Of a stretch of DNA of 64,000 nucleotides, positions 37,101 to 49,100 are shown in pieces. The position numbers and the translations under genes were made by a program. The number at the start of each line of letters is the position of its first letter. The stretch's first letter is position 1. Where the stretch lies: assembly GCA_034008185.1 (NCBI GenBank), contig CM067081.1:156952258-157016257 (forward strand), in the 5' to 3' direction. This DNA comes from Gorsachius magnificus (taxonomy: Eukaryota > Chordata > Aves > Pelecaniformes > Ardeidae). The notes beneath the pieces are model-generated. The model was not told the DNA's origin. It was given only the letters and a program-made list of their open reading frames with translations, and ran no database searches.

Positions 37101-39648
37101 CAGCAGCAGTCAGTGGTTGCTGTTGTTTTAAGTAGCATGCAGTTCTTTGTATTAGAGCTGGGAAAAGCACGTTTTTGGTTTTGCCTGGGTGAGTAGGAAG
37201 CGGAGTCAGTATTTTCCGTTGTAAAGGGGGCAGTCAGTGGGTTTTTAAACAGGAACCAAAATTTAGGGTGTTATTTTTTTATTTATAATTGTTAAGACTT
37301 TGGAACCAAAATCTCAGTTGCTTTAAATTCATGTAGTGTTGTCAAAGTCAGTGGATTTGCTGAGATTTGTACCAGCTGTAGATGTGGCTCTGTGTCTTTT
37401 GATAGCACTGGAAAATCATTAAAAAGAACAAGGAAAAAGCCTTGGGTTTTTTTCCCCACAGATGCCAGCACTTTACTTTTCTCAATTGGAAAGAAACCTC
37501 TGCTGGTTGGCTCCGAGTGCTAGCATGTGTGCACATCAAGCGATCTCAGACCATTCCTTGCTTCCTCCAGCAAACAGTTTAGTCACCCTCCCAGGGTGGT
37601 ATTTCCTTGCTCTGTTTAATGAGTTGGCCAGGAGAGAGTTAGCAAAAGACCTAGCGGAAGAGTTGGGCACTTGCATAGGTTAGTTGGTCAAGCTCTGCTC
37701 AATAAGAAGTTGATTAAATAAACCTTTGTGCTTTCCCAGCTTGCTGACCCCACCACCGTCTTTTGCTCCTCACCCAGTGTGACAATGCGTGACTTACAAA
37801 GAAATTCAGTGAGAAGGGCAAAGGAATGGAAACCCACCAGGATTCATTACTTGTGCTATGCTCTTGGCTGGAAAAGACATGAGTTAGGGCAGGTTAAGAG
37901 GTTCTTCCCATGCTGGGCTTATGCAGTAGATACACAAAGCGAACGCCACTATGATAAATGTAAACTCCTGCTCATTGTGGTATGGCTTTGATACCTGTGT
38001 TGTATCGATGTGACATCAACCTCTGCACCTGATGCGTGAATCTGTAGGGTGGGCAAGAGGATTAAAAATCAGTGCATATTTAAGTGAAAGGTTAAAAGTC
38101 TTGTAAAGAGTTGTTTTACCCAGGCCTGTTGGCTTGCAACTGGTCCTCTGAGAGGTTCGATCAATGTGGCTGAGAGGTTCCTCTCCCTGCTAATCAGTGG
38201 ATGTTTTCTTCATGGGCAGTGGGGGTGGGAGAGGGCACCTGGAGAGGTCATGAGGACCCGGCAGAGAGAATTGCTGGGAAGGGTAGCTGCTTCCCCAGTA
38301 CATCTACAGCATTGAGGGGAGCAGGGACAGAGCAGCTGAACACACGTGCTCACTGCATGTGTTGTGTGGATGCACAGGGAAAGCTGCATCTGGCTCATTC
38401 TCATCTGTTTCTCACCCAAATTGAAATGATTCAGGAAGATGCAAATAGTGGGTAGTCCCCTCTGTTGAAGAGACAACCTAGCATTGGTATTCACGCTTCC
38501 TTGATGAAGACCCGTCCCATAGCTCCGCTTGACTCTCACCATGCATGTTGCCCATGTAATGGACATGACCATAGTGCTTGTGGCATTTTGGTAGCTGGGA
38601 TTTTAAAGAAGTTTAATAGTTTAAAAAAAACCCCAAACACAACTCTTTCTTTAAATCCCACGATGTGGCAGTTGTCGTCCTGTGACAGTGCCTTTCACCT
38701 TGCCTGTCTCTCTTTACGGGAAGCCTGCTGACCCATGGAGTCATTGTGTAGGTATTGCTGGCAGTAATTTATCCTGTCACACATGCGGTAAGGAATTCAT
38801 CATCAGAAATGCGGACTCTCACATATTTGTGAAGTGTCAGTTTGACAGAAGTACTGACAGCTGGCGTCCTTCCAACAGACCAGTAATTGCTTAACTGTGA
38901 AAAATGGCAGAAGATAGACAAATGTATTGGAAAAAGAAAATCTCTGAAATACAGAAGTGGTGCTAATGTGATATAATTCATAACTGGTTGCTGTTACAAA
39001 GAGTCACCTTCAAGCATTTGGGTCTATTCTCCTTTTTTCTCGGGCAAGTGATTTACTTGATGACAGGTAGCTCAGCAAAGCTATCTGACTGAAATCAGAT
39101 GGTTTCTTACCTTGTTTGGTCATTGTCCACCTTCTTTTGCCCATATTTTGAGAGCAGGATGGGCCTGAATGGGCTAAATGCATTTTACAGATGCTTTTTT
39201 CAGCCTACAGAAGAGCAGGTATTAAATATTCTTTTCTACTGAAGTTGAAGTGGGATTTTAAATATTTAAAGGAGTAATTTATGTAAAGGGAATTCCTACT
39301 GCTTCCTAAAATGATCATTTCTCATAATTTGAGTTTGGATATCCATATTCAATTAATCTAAACTTTCTATTGCTTTAGTCTTGCTCCCTTCACATTAGCT
39401 CTTTATATTAAAATGTGTTCTCAATACAGGCCAGCAGGCCCATATTTGAAGCTAATTATGATTGTCATCCTCATCATACTTGATTACTTTTTCCCAAGGA
39501 CAGAAATTGTTGGGCAAGTGGCATGGGGGTGGAAATTTGAGCTCTGAGCCAACTAATGTAACACTGACAGAACTGGGACACATTACCTGATAACTAAAAT
39601 GATTCAGACCACTTGCAGATGAATTGTTTCCCTTGTTAATTCATGCAA
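34115..39648. other. Unique non-coding stretch, no supported gene
   Basis: No gene is supported. A possible very decayed MIR piece lies at about 34395-34485 (CATCTGTGCAGATGGAGATAATAAC), below the level I would call. T-rich runs occur near 36760 and 36958-36982. At 37462 an ATG directly follows a good acceptor (TTTTTTTCCCCACAG) and opens a 73-codon frame, but no family or convincing donor supports it. Frames at 35731-36126 and 36159-36524 are hydrophobic or low-complexity chance frames. Confidence 0.5.
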
Positions 39649-39755
39649 ACGTGGCCTGGAGGTTAAAGGAATTGATCTTGAGATCAGGAGGTCTCTGCTT
39701 TATTTCTAGCTCCGTCACCAGTTTGCTTTCTGACATTCAGCAAGTCATGACTGCG
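39649..39755 (+). mobile_element. MIR-type SINE remnant
   Basis: The sequence follows the MIR sense order: GTGGCCTGGAGGTTAAAGG, GATCTTGAGATCAGGAGGTC, TATTTCTAGCTCCGTCACCA, GTTTGCTTTCTGACATTCAG and CAAGTCATGACTG. These correspond to the family's GTGG.TTAGTGGTTAA, GAGTCAGGA, CCTGGCTCTGCCACT, TTGCTGTGTGACCTTGG and CAAGTCACTTAAC blocks. It covers the promoter-proximal part and most of the core. Divergence is high, as expected for an element fixed early in amniote history. Confidence 0.68.
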
Positions 39756-39837
39756 TCAATACACGTGCACTGATTTTCAACTCGCATGCATGATGTGAAG
39801 CAAGTACTTCAGTATACTGCTGAATTTGGGCTGAAGT

Positions 39838-39905
39838 GGTACCCCCAAGGTTACACAGGAAGACTGTGAGGGAACCAAAAGTAGAGTCCAGAAGTAAACT
39901 CCAGC
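39838..39905 (-). mobile_element. MIR-type SINE remnant, opposite orientation
   Basis: On the + strand this reads CCCCCAAGGTTACACAGGAAGACTGTG and then GGAACCAAAAGTAGAGTCC, the reverse complement of the MIR core (family: CCCAAGGTCACACAGCAAGTCTGTGG.AGAGC.GGAATAGAACCC). It lies about 85 bp from the sense-strand MIR at 39649, so the two are tail to tail. Two independent insertions or an old inversion would both explain this. Confidence 0.58.
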
Positions 39906-40587
39906 GGGAGGTATAAACTGTGAGGCACTTTGGCTTCCTGGGCAAGAATTTTAGCCCAAGACTCAAGCCCATTGACTTTGAAAAGTGCATGTTCAGATTT
40001 AAGAACAAGGCACAAGGTATATGATGACGATGTGGAGGAAAACTGTAACGGGATTAGGCATTTCTCAAGCTGAATTGGTTAGCTCTTGCTAAATAAATAA
40101 GAATATAGGATGTTCTATGTTCCTATGTCCTATAGGAATTTTAAATGCAGATAATAATGTAGAGATGGATTTTTTCGGTAGGGAATCTAAAGTCCGAGTA
40201 TTTTTTGCTGAAGCTGTTTTTGAATGCTCAGTTTCAGACGTGGTATGTTTTATCATCAGCTATATTCTTTTGTTTTTAAATACCAGCTGTTTTGCAGTTT
40301 AGCAACTCAAAGATTGTTTGGGCCAAGAGTAAGAGTCGTTGGAGTCACTCATAGTGACTTCAGGAAGGTGAGAAGTAAGCAGTGCTGAGTAACACGAGTA
40401 GTTGCTTGGTGTATAAATTTGTGAAAGCCGATAGATGTTGCTGCTCTTGCTGCTACCTGAAAAAATTCTGTAGTTTTTTCTCTTTGCTTCCAAGTGAAAT
40501 TCAGATTTTTACATGGAAAATTTATCCTATCTACCAGTGACTAGTTCTCTTCTGGCTTCTATACGGGTATAATCTATACGGATACAA
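39906..40587. other. Unique non-coding stretch
   Basis: No gene or element was recognised. At 40104-40134 the word TATAGGA and its complement TCCTATA are 17 bp apart, an imperfect inverted repeat within ATGTTCTATG-like DNA that may be a decayed repeat tail. Confidence 0.6.
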
Positions 40588-41032
40588 AAATGATCCGAGG
40601 GCTGGAGCACCTCTCCTATGAGTTCAGGCTGAGAGAGTTGGGCTTGCTCAGCCTGGAGAAGAGAAGGCTGCAGGGAGACCTGATTGCGGCCTTTCAGTAC
40701 TTAAAGGGGGCCTATAGGAAAGATGGCGAAAATCTTTTTAGCAAGGCCAGCTGTGACAGGACAAGGGGTAATGGTTTTAAACTGAAGCAGGGTAGGTTTA
40801 GGCTGGATATAAGGAAGAAATTCTTTACAGTGAAGGTGGTGAAACACGGGAACGGGTTGCCCAGAGAGGTGGTGGAGGCCCCATCCCTGGGAACATTCCA
40901 GGCCAGGTTGAACGGGGCTCTGAGCAACCTGATCTGGTTAGTGGTGTCCCTGCTCACTGCAGGGGGGTTGGACTAGATGACCTCTAGGGGTCCCTTCCAA
41001 CCCAAAACATTCTATGATTCTATGATTCTATG
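40588..41032 (+). mobile_element. CR1 LINE, about 445 bp, best-preserved copy
   Basis: This copy starts with the typical ATGATCCGAGGGCTGGAGCA, GAGTTCAGGCTGAGAGAGTT and AGAGAAGGCTGCAGGGAGAC. It continues through TTTACAGTGAAGGTGGTGAA, GGTTGCCCAGAGAGGTGG, GGACTAGATGACCTCTAGG and GGTCCCTTCCAACCC. It ends in three ATTCTATG units, the most complete tail in the window, so it is probably the youngest of the CR1 copies here. The 5' end is truncated. Its sense strand is still open for 128 codons (separate entry). Confidence 0.97.
40590..40976 (+). pseudogene. CR1 ORF2 C-terminal fragment, still open
   Basis: This 128-codon frame is the C-terminal end of the CR1 ORF2 polyprotein. It has [64 protein letters not shown] and [15 protein letters not shown]. 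The minus-strand copies at 22967 and 53509 share these blocks, which shows the reading frame is genuine. The endonuclease and reverse transcriptase domains lie upstream and are missing, so no active protein is possible. The lack of stops agrees with recent insertion. The ATG is just the first in the truncated piece. Confidence 0.9.
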
Positions 41033-44000
41033 AACCTCAATAGCATTTTTTACCCTATTGATGTTATTGACTCTATTCTGGCTCTTCCCCCATGGTTTTT
41101 TTTGGCCTGGCCCCAGGCCTCTGCTGTAATGGGGGTATTTTTCTCCCCATTGCTGAGAGCAGACTGGTTGGTGTTTGCAGAGAAGACGACGCAGTGTGAT
41201 GGCAGCGGTACTGGTGGTCATGGCTTGCCTTGTCCCGCCTGGCAGAGCATCCTGCGCTCCCTTCCCGACACCCCGTGCTCACTGTGTAAGACGACTTCTC
41301 CGTGCCCCGCTGCATGATCTGGAACGTCGAGTTTGGCCTGAAGCCAGCCGACTCAGAGCTGTCATCGCTGTACGGAAGGTGACAGTGAAGTTGGCTTGTG
41401 GCTGTGCTCTCCTTGCCTCAGACCCCTCTGTCGCTCTCTGCTTTCCCCTGGAAGGGCTCTGCGGGGTGTGAGCTGGTGGGGGGAGCCAGCTGGGTGTCTG
41501 CATGACCTGCGTCTCTGTCCCCTCTTGCTCGGGGCTGCGGTTGGCAGGCTGTGCCTGCCTGTGTGAGACCCCAGCCACCGAGGGGCACGGCTTCTCTGTG
41601 TGCCTCCCTGCGGCTGGGTGCTCCTCCTCGCTGCGGAGCACGGGCAGCAGCTTGCATCAGGGTAGGCGAATTGTTCGTCAAGTACAGTGCTTTTATTTTT
41701 ATCCAGTGTAGCCAAGGCATTGGTAGTGTAACTCAAAAGAACAACCTAATAATAAAGCTCTGCTTGCATTCAAAATCTGGGCTGAGCATCCCTGCTTGGC
41801 GGTCGCTTCTGGCTGCTCCCTCCTTTGAAGCGGCTTGGATCAGCATGGGTTGGTCATGGGTTTGGCTGTGTTAGCAACACGGTACCAGCCCATATTTTAG
41901 GAAACAGCCATAATTCAGGAAAGCTGTTGTGTTCAGGGCTGGATTGTGCAATTTGTATTTTGAATAACTTCCTGGGTGTGACTCTGTAAATTCAGTAAGA
42001 CTGGTGCTGGTGTAAAGACAGCAGAATCAGGTAAGAAAGTGGACAAATCTTTCCTGTAAAGGCTGTCATTGAAAAGAGAAAGGTAGTGGAATTTGGTTAG
42101 GTTTTTTAAAGAAACTTTCATTTTTTTTAAGCTTTAAATTTTTTTTTTTTAATTTGTGCCAAATAGATATGGCTTTTTATAAGTCTTATTTTTGCTTTGT
42201 CATTTTCTCCCCGTTTTCTTCAATTTTTTAAAACTAACTTTTACTCCATTGTATAGGAGAAAGGTCATGGGAAGGGGAAAGAGGTGATTTAGGGAGGAAG
42301 AAGTGTTTTGCTTGCTGTGTTCTACACTTCTCAAGTCACACAGCAATGCTGGTTGCTGCGATGTCATATCTGTTAGAAATAAATTGCATCGTTAGTGACC
42401 GTTGTGGGTGGCCCACAGTTCATCCCGCTCGGCTCCCCTCAGTGTGATTTGGGGAGGGAGATGTATCTAAGTGCTTGTTTGAGGCATTAGTGCATAGACA
42501 GTTATTTCGCCAAGTGACAAGTGGTGGGACCAGCTGTCACCCTGTGAATGGTTAGCTTGGTGCCTGGTCTTGATGGCTGCTTTTAATGGCTGTTTTTTGC
42601 TGGGCAGCTGAAAGTCTTCCTTTGGCTTTTATCATTCCCATCTTGCATAGATGTGGCCAGTAAAAGACCTTTTGTGTTTCAGACATTTCTCTCCCCTCTT
42701 TAATCCTGACCTAAGCGTTGCTGTGAGGAGGAGAAATGGCATCGCCGGGAGGGAGCTGCTGCTGTGGAAGGAGATTGCAGAGCCCAGGTGACCGGCCTGA
42801 CCGTATTGTGTCTGGATGGTGGGGAAGAAAAATGCTGTTTGGGTTTGGAAGAACCATTTTAGTCACTCGCTTCTTGATATTAAAGTCTTGAGTATCTTAA
42901 TCTCTAGTTGAAAAGGAGGGAAGAAGCCTGTGTTTTGTTTTGTCTGCGGTGAACAAAACAGATGCTATTTGAAAAACATAAAGGAAATGAAGTCTTGAGG
43001 TTTCTTCCTTCAGTGTTGTCCTTGCAATAAAAAGCCCGATATAGCTTGTTGACTTTTTGATTAGACAAATAGCGTTGGGAAACCCCTGGTGCTGGAAACC
43101 CTTAGTCATGTGTGTAGCTTAACTCTTGTGTTTTGGCTGTAAGAAGAGCTAACAGATGAAGGAGAGAAACCCTTATGCTTGGCTGGGTCTGGCTGTGCTT
43201 TTGTTTCCCCTTTTGTCTCCCTGCCCTGTGTGTTTTATTTGGGGTTGACTCAAGGATAGCAATGACTTGGCTGCTAGCTATTTTTTGGGACGAGCAGGTT
43301 GGGATGTGCTCCAACCTACCCCCCAGTCCTGAGCAACATCTGGAGGGAAACCAGAAAATTCAGCTCCCACCTGGCCGTGAGGAGGCTTCTCTGAGGCTTC
43401 TTGGCATGGAATAGGGTGGGAATACAGCTGGAAGTTTCTGTCCTTTCCATGCAAAGAAGCCTCAATGCAAAGAACCAGCTCCAGCAGGGACTTTTTGAAG
43501 GAAAACAGGTCTGGAAAGAGGTGGTTGATGGTGTCTTGTCCAGCTGAAGACTGGTGTTTAGCAGTAGCTGTTGTGTGGGTAATACCTGGAAAGTTGGATG
43601 ATGCCATCAGGGTGTTTTGAAGAAAAAGCCACAAGTGAAAGCTTATAGAGGAGCTCACACCAAATCCCCCAACACATATTATTCCTAAGAGCCTGCACTT
43701 TGGCCTAATATGGTTTATTTGAATTCCAGTACTTAGTAGCATTACCAGTATGGCAAGAGGATGGCAAAGAGAGCCTCCTACTTCAAAGGACATTCCTCAG
43801 TGGGGCAGGAATTAAGTGAGGTCCTCTGAGTGCTGAGGCTGGGTGGGCTGATGGAGGCTGTAGGTGTTAGGGCTGTTGTCCTCTCTTCGAAGGGAAGTAA
43901 GACAGCTGCAACAGAAACAGTTAATATACATAATAATATACAGCATATACAGCAAACCACCCTGTGTTTTAATTTCCTCATAGTATAAGGAGGACTCAAA

Positions 44001-45203
44001 TGAACATCTGCAGAGCATGGAATTAATCCTGTTCGTGTGGGAGGATGGATGTAAATAAAATCGCTGGTTACCTTCACCCTGCACTCCTTTTTTTTTTGTA
44101 CTGCAGTTACCTCAGGGTGATTAAAAGCTCTGATTTTTTAGGTTCACACACATCCTCATCTTTGTATACTCCGTGATTTTGTGGGCAATGCGAAACAAGA
44201 ACAACAAAAGGATATAGCTAAGGTCTTGAGCGACAAAATTAGTCAGTGCTAGTGGTTTGGATTTGGTTTTTTAAATATGCATATTCAGCTTTCATTCGAA
44301 ATTAACACACGTTTGGTGGAAACCACAAATGCAATATAGCAAAAGTGGTTTCTGCAAGTTTAACGACAGTGGGGTTATCATCCTGAGGTCTTCTAATTTT
44401 CTTTTCTATTCAGGGTTCCCATTTCAAGAAAACATTCATAGCTGAGGTAAAGGCGCTCTTCATTTCTAAGGCTGTTTGTATTTGCCTGAAATCTTTGTTT
44501 TTCTGACACTAATTTTAGTTGGAATGCAGCCTTGGTGGGAAGACTACATTTCTTGTGCATCCTCTCAGAAAGTAACATGTAAAGGCTTGGACTGTTTTCC
44601 ACACTCGCGGCCTTTAATTGTATGAGGGGATGACTGCTCTTTGTTTAGATCGAGAACTGTGAGCGAGTGTATAAAATGGAAAGGAGAAACTATTTGTTGA
44701 GAAATGTGAAAGTGCTCGGCAGCATCGCTGCTGAACCTCTTGTCTGATCGTGCTTTGTGCGCCTGTGACAACGTTCCTGACCTTGAACTCTCTCATCTTT
44801 CTTAACTGCTTTAACTGCAGGAAAAACAAAGTGCCGAATCAAAACTGTAAATAAAACCAGGCGTGCCTCCTGGCCTCCCTGTGCTGTAGCTGTTGGCCTT
44901 GTAATGTGCCAGCCTCTCGAGCCTTTTGTCCATTATTTTGCATTTTGTGTAATTTAGGTAATGTGGGGCCTCTGAGTGAATGGGGTCTTCCTGGGAATAG
45001 AGGAGGGGAGTGCATGGAGTGAGGCACCAAGGTGGTGGAAAAGGGGTGCCAGGCTCAGGGATGGGATTAAAGCCCTGGAACCCGAGGGGAACAGATGGGA
45101 GAGGGCTGTTTGCTGGTCCCTCTTGAGTAACTGATGCCAACCCCCCCGCTGCCTTCAGCACCTCCTCTCCCCACTACCCCTTGCCACCTCTTCTGCCCCC
45201 TTT
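41033..45203. other. Unique non-coding stretch with a GC-rich part
   Basis: The 41150-41660 part is GC-rich with several overlapping frames on both strands (up to 124 codons), none resembling a protein family. At 42683-42787 a TTTGTGTTTCAG acceptor, a 105-bp stop-free stretch and an AGCCCAG/GTGACC donor could form a symmetric exon, but the donor is weak. A T-rich run lies at about 42121-42151. The 171-codon minus-strand frame at 43278-43793 has no motif. Nothing else is recognised. Confidence 0.45.
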
Positions 45204-45267
45204 CATAGAATCGTAGAATCGTTTAGGTTGGAAAAGACCTTTAAGATCATCAAGTCCACCCATTAAC
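45204..45267 (-). mobile_element. CR1 LINE, very short 3' end
   Basis: Only the last 64 bp or so are present: the complement tail CATAGAATCGTAGAATCG, then TTTAGGTTGGAAAAGACC and AAGATCATCAAGTCCACCC. These match the copy at 22960 almost word for word. Extreme 5' truncation is common for CR1. Confidence 0.9.
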
Positions 45268-45464
45268 TTTCCACCCCTTGCTCTGGGTTCCTGGCGTGGT
45301 GGCTGGGTTAGGGAGCAAGCTGGGTTTTTTCTTGGCTTGTTGCTTTGGGAGAGTGGTGGGAGGGAGCCGGATGGTGGTGGAAGGCTAGAAGAGGTGAGGG
45401 AGGAGAAAATGGTTAGCAGGAGATGAGCCTAAAAGATTGGTAGGGATGATGCAGAGTGCCAAAG

Positions 45465-45488
45465 GGAATAGTTTGGGGCGGGGAGGGA
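45465..45488 (+). other. Potential G-quadruplex
   Basis: Four runs of at least three G (GGG, GGGG, GGGG, GGG) occur with loops of eight, one and one nucleotides. This meets a relaxed quadruplex pattern. It lies inside a purine-rich, unique stretch; no promoter or origin is evident. Confidence 0.45.
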
Positions 45489-46123
45489 AAGAAAAGGTCA
45501 GGGAGAAGAGGATAAAGATTTTGGAAAAACAGATTAGGTTTTGATGGGAAAATATTATGCCAAGAGCTTGATTAAATAGAAGAGTTGAAAAGCGGTGTGT
45601 TCTGGAAAAAAAGGTTATTAAATAAGAGACTACTATGAGACGAAAAATTCACATTGCCTTTTTCTCTGAATATAACTTAAGCTTTCAGCCTGGAAACCCT
45701 GTAATGAAACAGATAGGAGAAAAATATAGAGAATGGAAAGGAGAAACCAAAATAAACAGCCATTTAGTTGTTGGATATGAACAGTAAAACATGATGCAGC
45801 ATGTTCCAACTCTTGAAAATGAAGTAATTACAAAATAAAAAAAATACCAGCATCTGGTGGTGGGTAAAACACTGGTGTGGTATGTCAACATCAATAATGC
45901 ATGTATGTAGTCACTTGTGTATGGATGTAATACAGCCGCTCATATCATACCTGCATGAGCGATGCACACAAATGGGGTCCTTCCCAGCTGAATAAAACGC
46001 TTTGACTGCGTTGGCTGCTGAGGACGTAAGCAGTCAATCTCAGTAAATCTTCCTTTCACTGTATACAGTTCAGGTGCGATTCCCAGCTCATGTAGAAGGG
46101 CAGAGATCTGTTTGAGATCATGG

Positions 46124-46146
46124 AGCTGAGATGATTTATCTCAGCT
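46124..46146. repeat. Perfect 9-bp hairpin
   Basis: AGCTGAGAT and ATCTCAGCT flank a 5-nt GATTT loop without mismatch. Too short for a microRNA precursor by itself, and no T-run follows it. Listed as a structural element only. Confidence 0.8.
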
Positions 46147-49100
46147 TGGACAGGGGTAATATGTGACAACTCCTTACTGTAAATGTGAAATCAAATCAGG
46201 TTTTTTCACTTGTTGGGTTTTACTATTTAACAGAGCTTTTATATATGCCTCCTTGGTAATGGCTTATTAATACTTAATGAAGACAAATGGAGTTTTCAGC
46301 ATAAAATGTAAGGATTACCCAAAAGCAGCAGACTTCTGAGATTGCTTCCTCCAGGTCAGTCTTATCTGCCATTCAACTCTGTGGCTTGAGAAAGCATCAC
46401 TTAAACTGTGTTTTTTTGTTCTGCTTTATATTTTTAAGCTGAAGTGTAAAATATTTTCAATTAAGATGCAGTTTCGCTGTTTCAGCTTTCAAGAACTTGT
46501 GATAAAATTAACCCACGCAGAGTTGAGAGCAAAGCAAGACTGTAATATATCACAGAAGCCTTCTCTGCAGCCTCAGGAGGCTAAAGATAGACAACTAACC
46601 TAAACATTTGCCACAGATAAATGTTTTAAAATCAATTCTCCAAGCTGATGACCCTCTTCTTTTTAATGATACAATATTTGAATATCGGAATTACTCCTAT
46701 ACAGGTGCATATGAAAATGAATAAACCAAAAGTTAAACTGACAAGTGAATGCGTATCAATCTGGCACACATAATAGCGATTTAAAAAAAATGTTTGAGAG
46801 TTTGTAAAAATAGCTGTAACTGGGAAATCATCACTAAGCAGATACATTTCCCATGGGATCCTTGGGGGACCAGATTTTGGACTGACGCTAGTTAAATGTT
46901 CTAATTTATGATCCAGAACAAAACATAGTAATTTATTGATCAGGCTTACAGAGGATGCAAATGTTAGGGCAATGATAAATGGAGAGGAGGAAAACAGCAA
47001 GTCACTAATGGAGAGTTGTGAATGCCCAGTGACTTGGGCGGCAGTCCCATTTTAGTAATTTAGTAAGGGTGAGTGTGTAGAGGAATAAATTCTAAGTGAT
47101 GCTTAGCGAGTAGAGGACCGTCTTCTGTTGAAAGGGAGGTCTGAAAAGGGTTTGAGGATGATGGTTCACCAGCTGGCCTGCTGGCTCCCTGGGCCACGGG
47201 AGAGCTAATGCCGCCCAGGTGGAGGACGGAGCTGGAGAGGGGGGATATATTTGCTCGTTGTAAGGGTGCTGTGTGATGTGGGGGCACCCTGATTTCAGCA
47301 AGGTGTGGTGTTATCTTTGAGTATGTTCAGAAGAAAGCCAGAAGAGTGAGGAGGTGCCTAGAAAACTTTCTGCAGAACGATGGAAAGTTAAGGAAGGGGT
47401 GCCTCAATTGTAATGTATAGGTTCTTGCATAGAGAAGAGGGCTATGGCCATGAGGAGCAGACAGATGGACCACAAGATCCAGTGGCTGGAAGGTGAGGGT
47501 AGGTCAGTTCAGATTAGCAAAAGGATATGTTGGGGAAGGAGAGTTTGACATCAAATCAGTTTCCCAAGGTGGATTTTGCACTCCTGGCAAATTTGGGAAG
47601 AAGATAAGTTGTCATTCTGAAAGATGAACTACAGCTTATTCGGGCATTATTTCACGGAAGTCTTCTGGAAAGGATGCTTTCCTTTTTCCTTTCTTTCCTG
47701 ATCTTTCTCTCCCTCTCTGCATGAGACCTCAGAAGTGCGAGAACAGCATTTGTTGCGTATGGAAAAACTTTTGAAGTCCTGTTTGGTAGTGATACCAGAA
47801 GATGTGTCATTTGCAACTGCTGCCTGGTTTGCATCTCCTTTAAAGGCTCTCATTGGAAATAAAATCACAGAAAGATCTTTCCTCATTCACTCCTTTTTCC
47901 TCTTGAAGATGGAGTTGTTGGGCTTGGCCCATCCACTCTGGTATGTGTGAGGCAATGACTGCATTTCCTTGCTGTATACAAAGTGCATCAGAAGGTTTTA
48001 ATTGAACTCATTGAAACAATGGGAGCAATGGAAGGAGATAGAGGAAGGGAGTAGAACTGCTGAAAGATAAGTGGGCACCGAAAGCTCATGCATTCACCGC
48101 TCTGAATGGTTTTCTTGTGTCTGAGGAATTTCTCTGTAGAGAAAGACAGATCCAGAGTGCTCAGTACATCACCCAAGGTTGGCTGTAAAGCCGGGCTCTA
48201 TAATGGAAATACAGATTATGCTAATTGAGATGAAGTTTTATAGTGCTAATGAGTATTTTACTCTTCTGTGTGCTGAAGTGCAGCCTGGGTCTGAGGGAGC
48301 TGACAATGTCCTATTCACATGTAAAATGTTTTGAAGGATCTGTGGTTTGGAATATTTCAAAACTGCCGCATGAGGGGATTCTAACATCTGAAAGCAATAT
48401 TATCTGTGTACAGCTCGTTGCTAACAGAGAGAGAAGAGTGTGCGAAAGCAGCTGCCCCGCCTCCGTGTACAGATGTACGGATCCTGCTGGAAGACGGCAG
48501 GAGCACTGGAGAGCTTCCATGGCCCGATGGGGCTGGACATGGCCCAGCAGTGCTCTGCAGACCTGGACCTGCCCTGATCCTGGCCAGCTGAGGCCATCAC
48601 CGGCTGTTGGAAAAGTAAAAGATCTTGCAAAGAAGCTGTTGCATCTGCGTGCCTTGGAATTACTTGGAGTTTAAAAGTATTACACAGAAGAAACTCTTGG
48701 AATAAGACAGCAAAGCCCAGCTATGTATTAATTATTAGTCTGGACATTTTACAAATCGCAGAATCAGGCCTTTACAGTCTGTGGTACTTCTTCCTTTTAA
48801 TATCAGCATTTGGACTTCACATTGCCAAAGAAGTAGCATCCTTAATTTGTAAGAGCTCATCTGCTTATCCAACAAGCTGCAGTCATAATCCTCTTTGCCA
48901 TAATGAATGACTGCTCTGGAAGTGATTACTGCAGGATTTCAGACTTTCCTTCCCGCTTATCAAATTGTTTAGTGCTTCTTTTTTGTGAAGAAAATCGTTG
49001 TTCATAAATCACAGTAAAGTCTCAGGAGGATGTGATCGCACTAAAAGTATCAGGGGCACTGCTTCAGAGGTGGAAAATCTCAGTCCATCTGGACATTTCG

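Noticed and set aside
43278..43793. 171-codon minus-strand open frame
   Set aside because: No family resemblance, no splice context, overlapping frames on the other strand.
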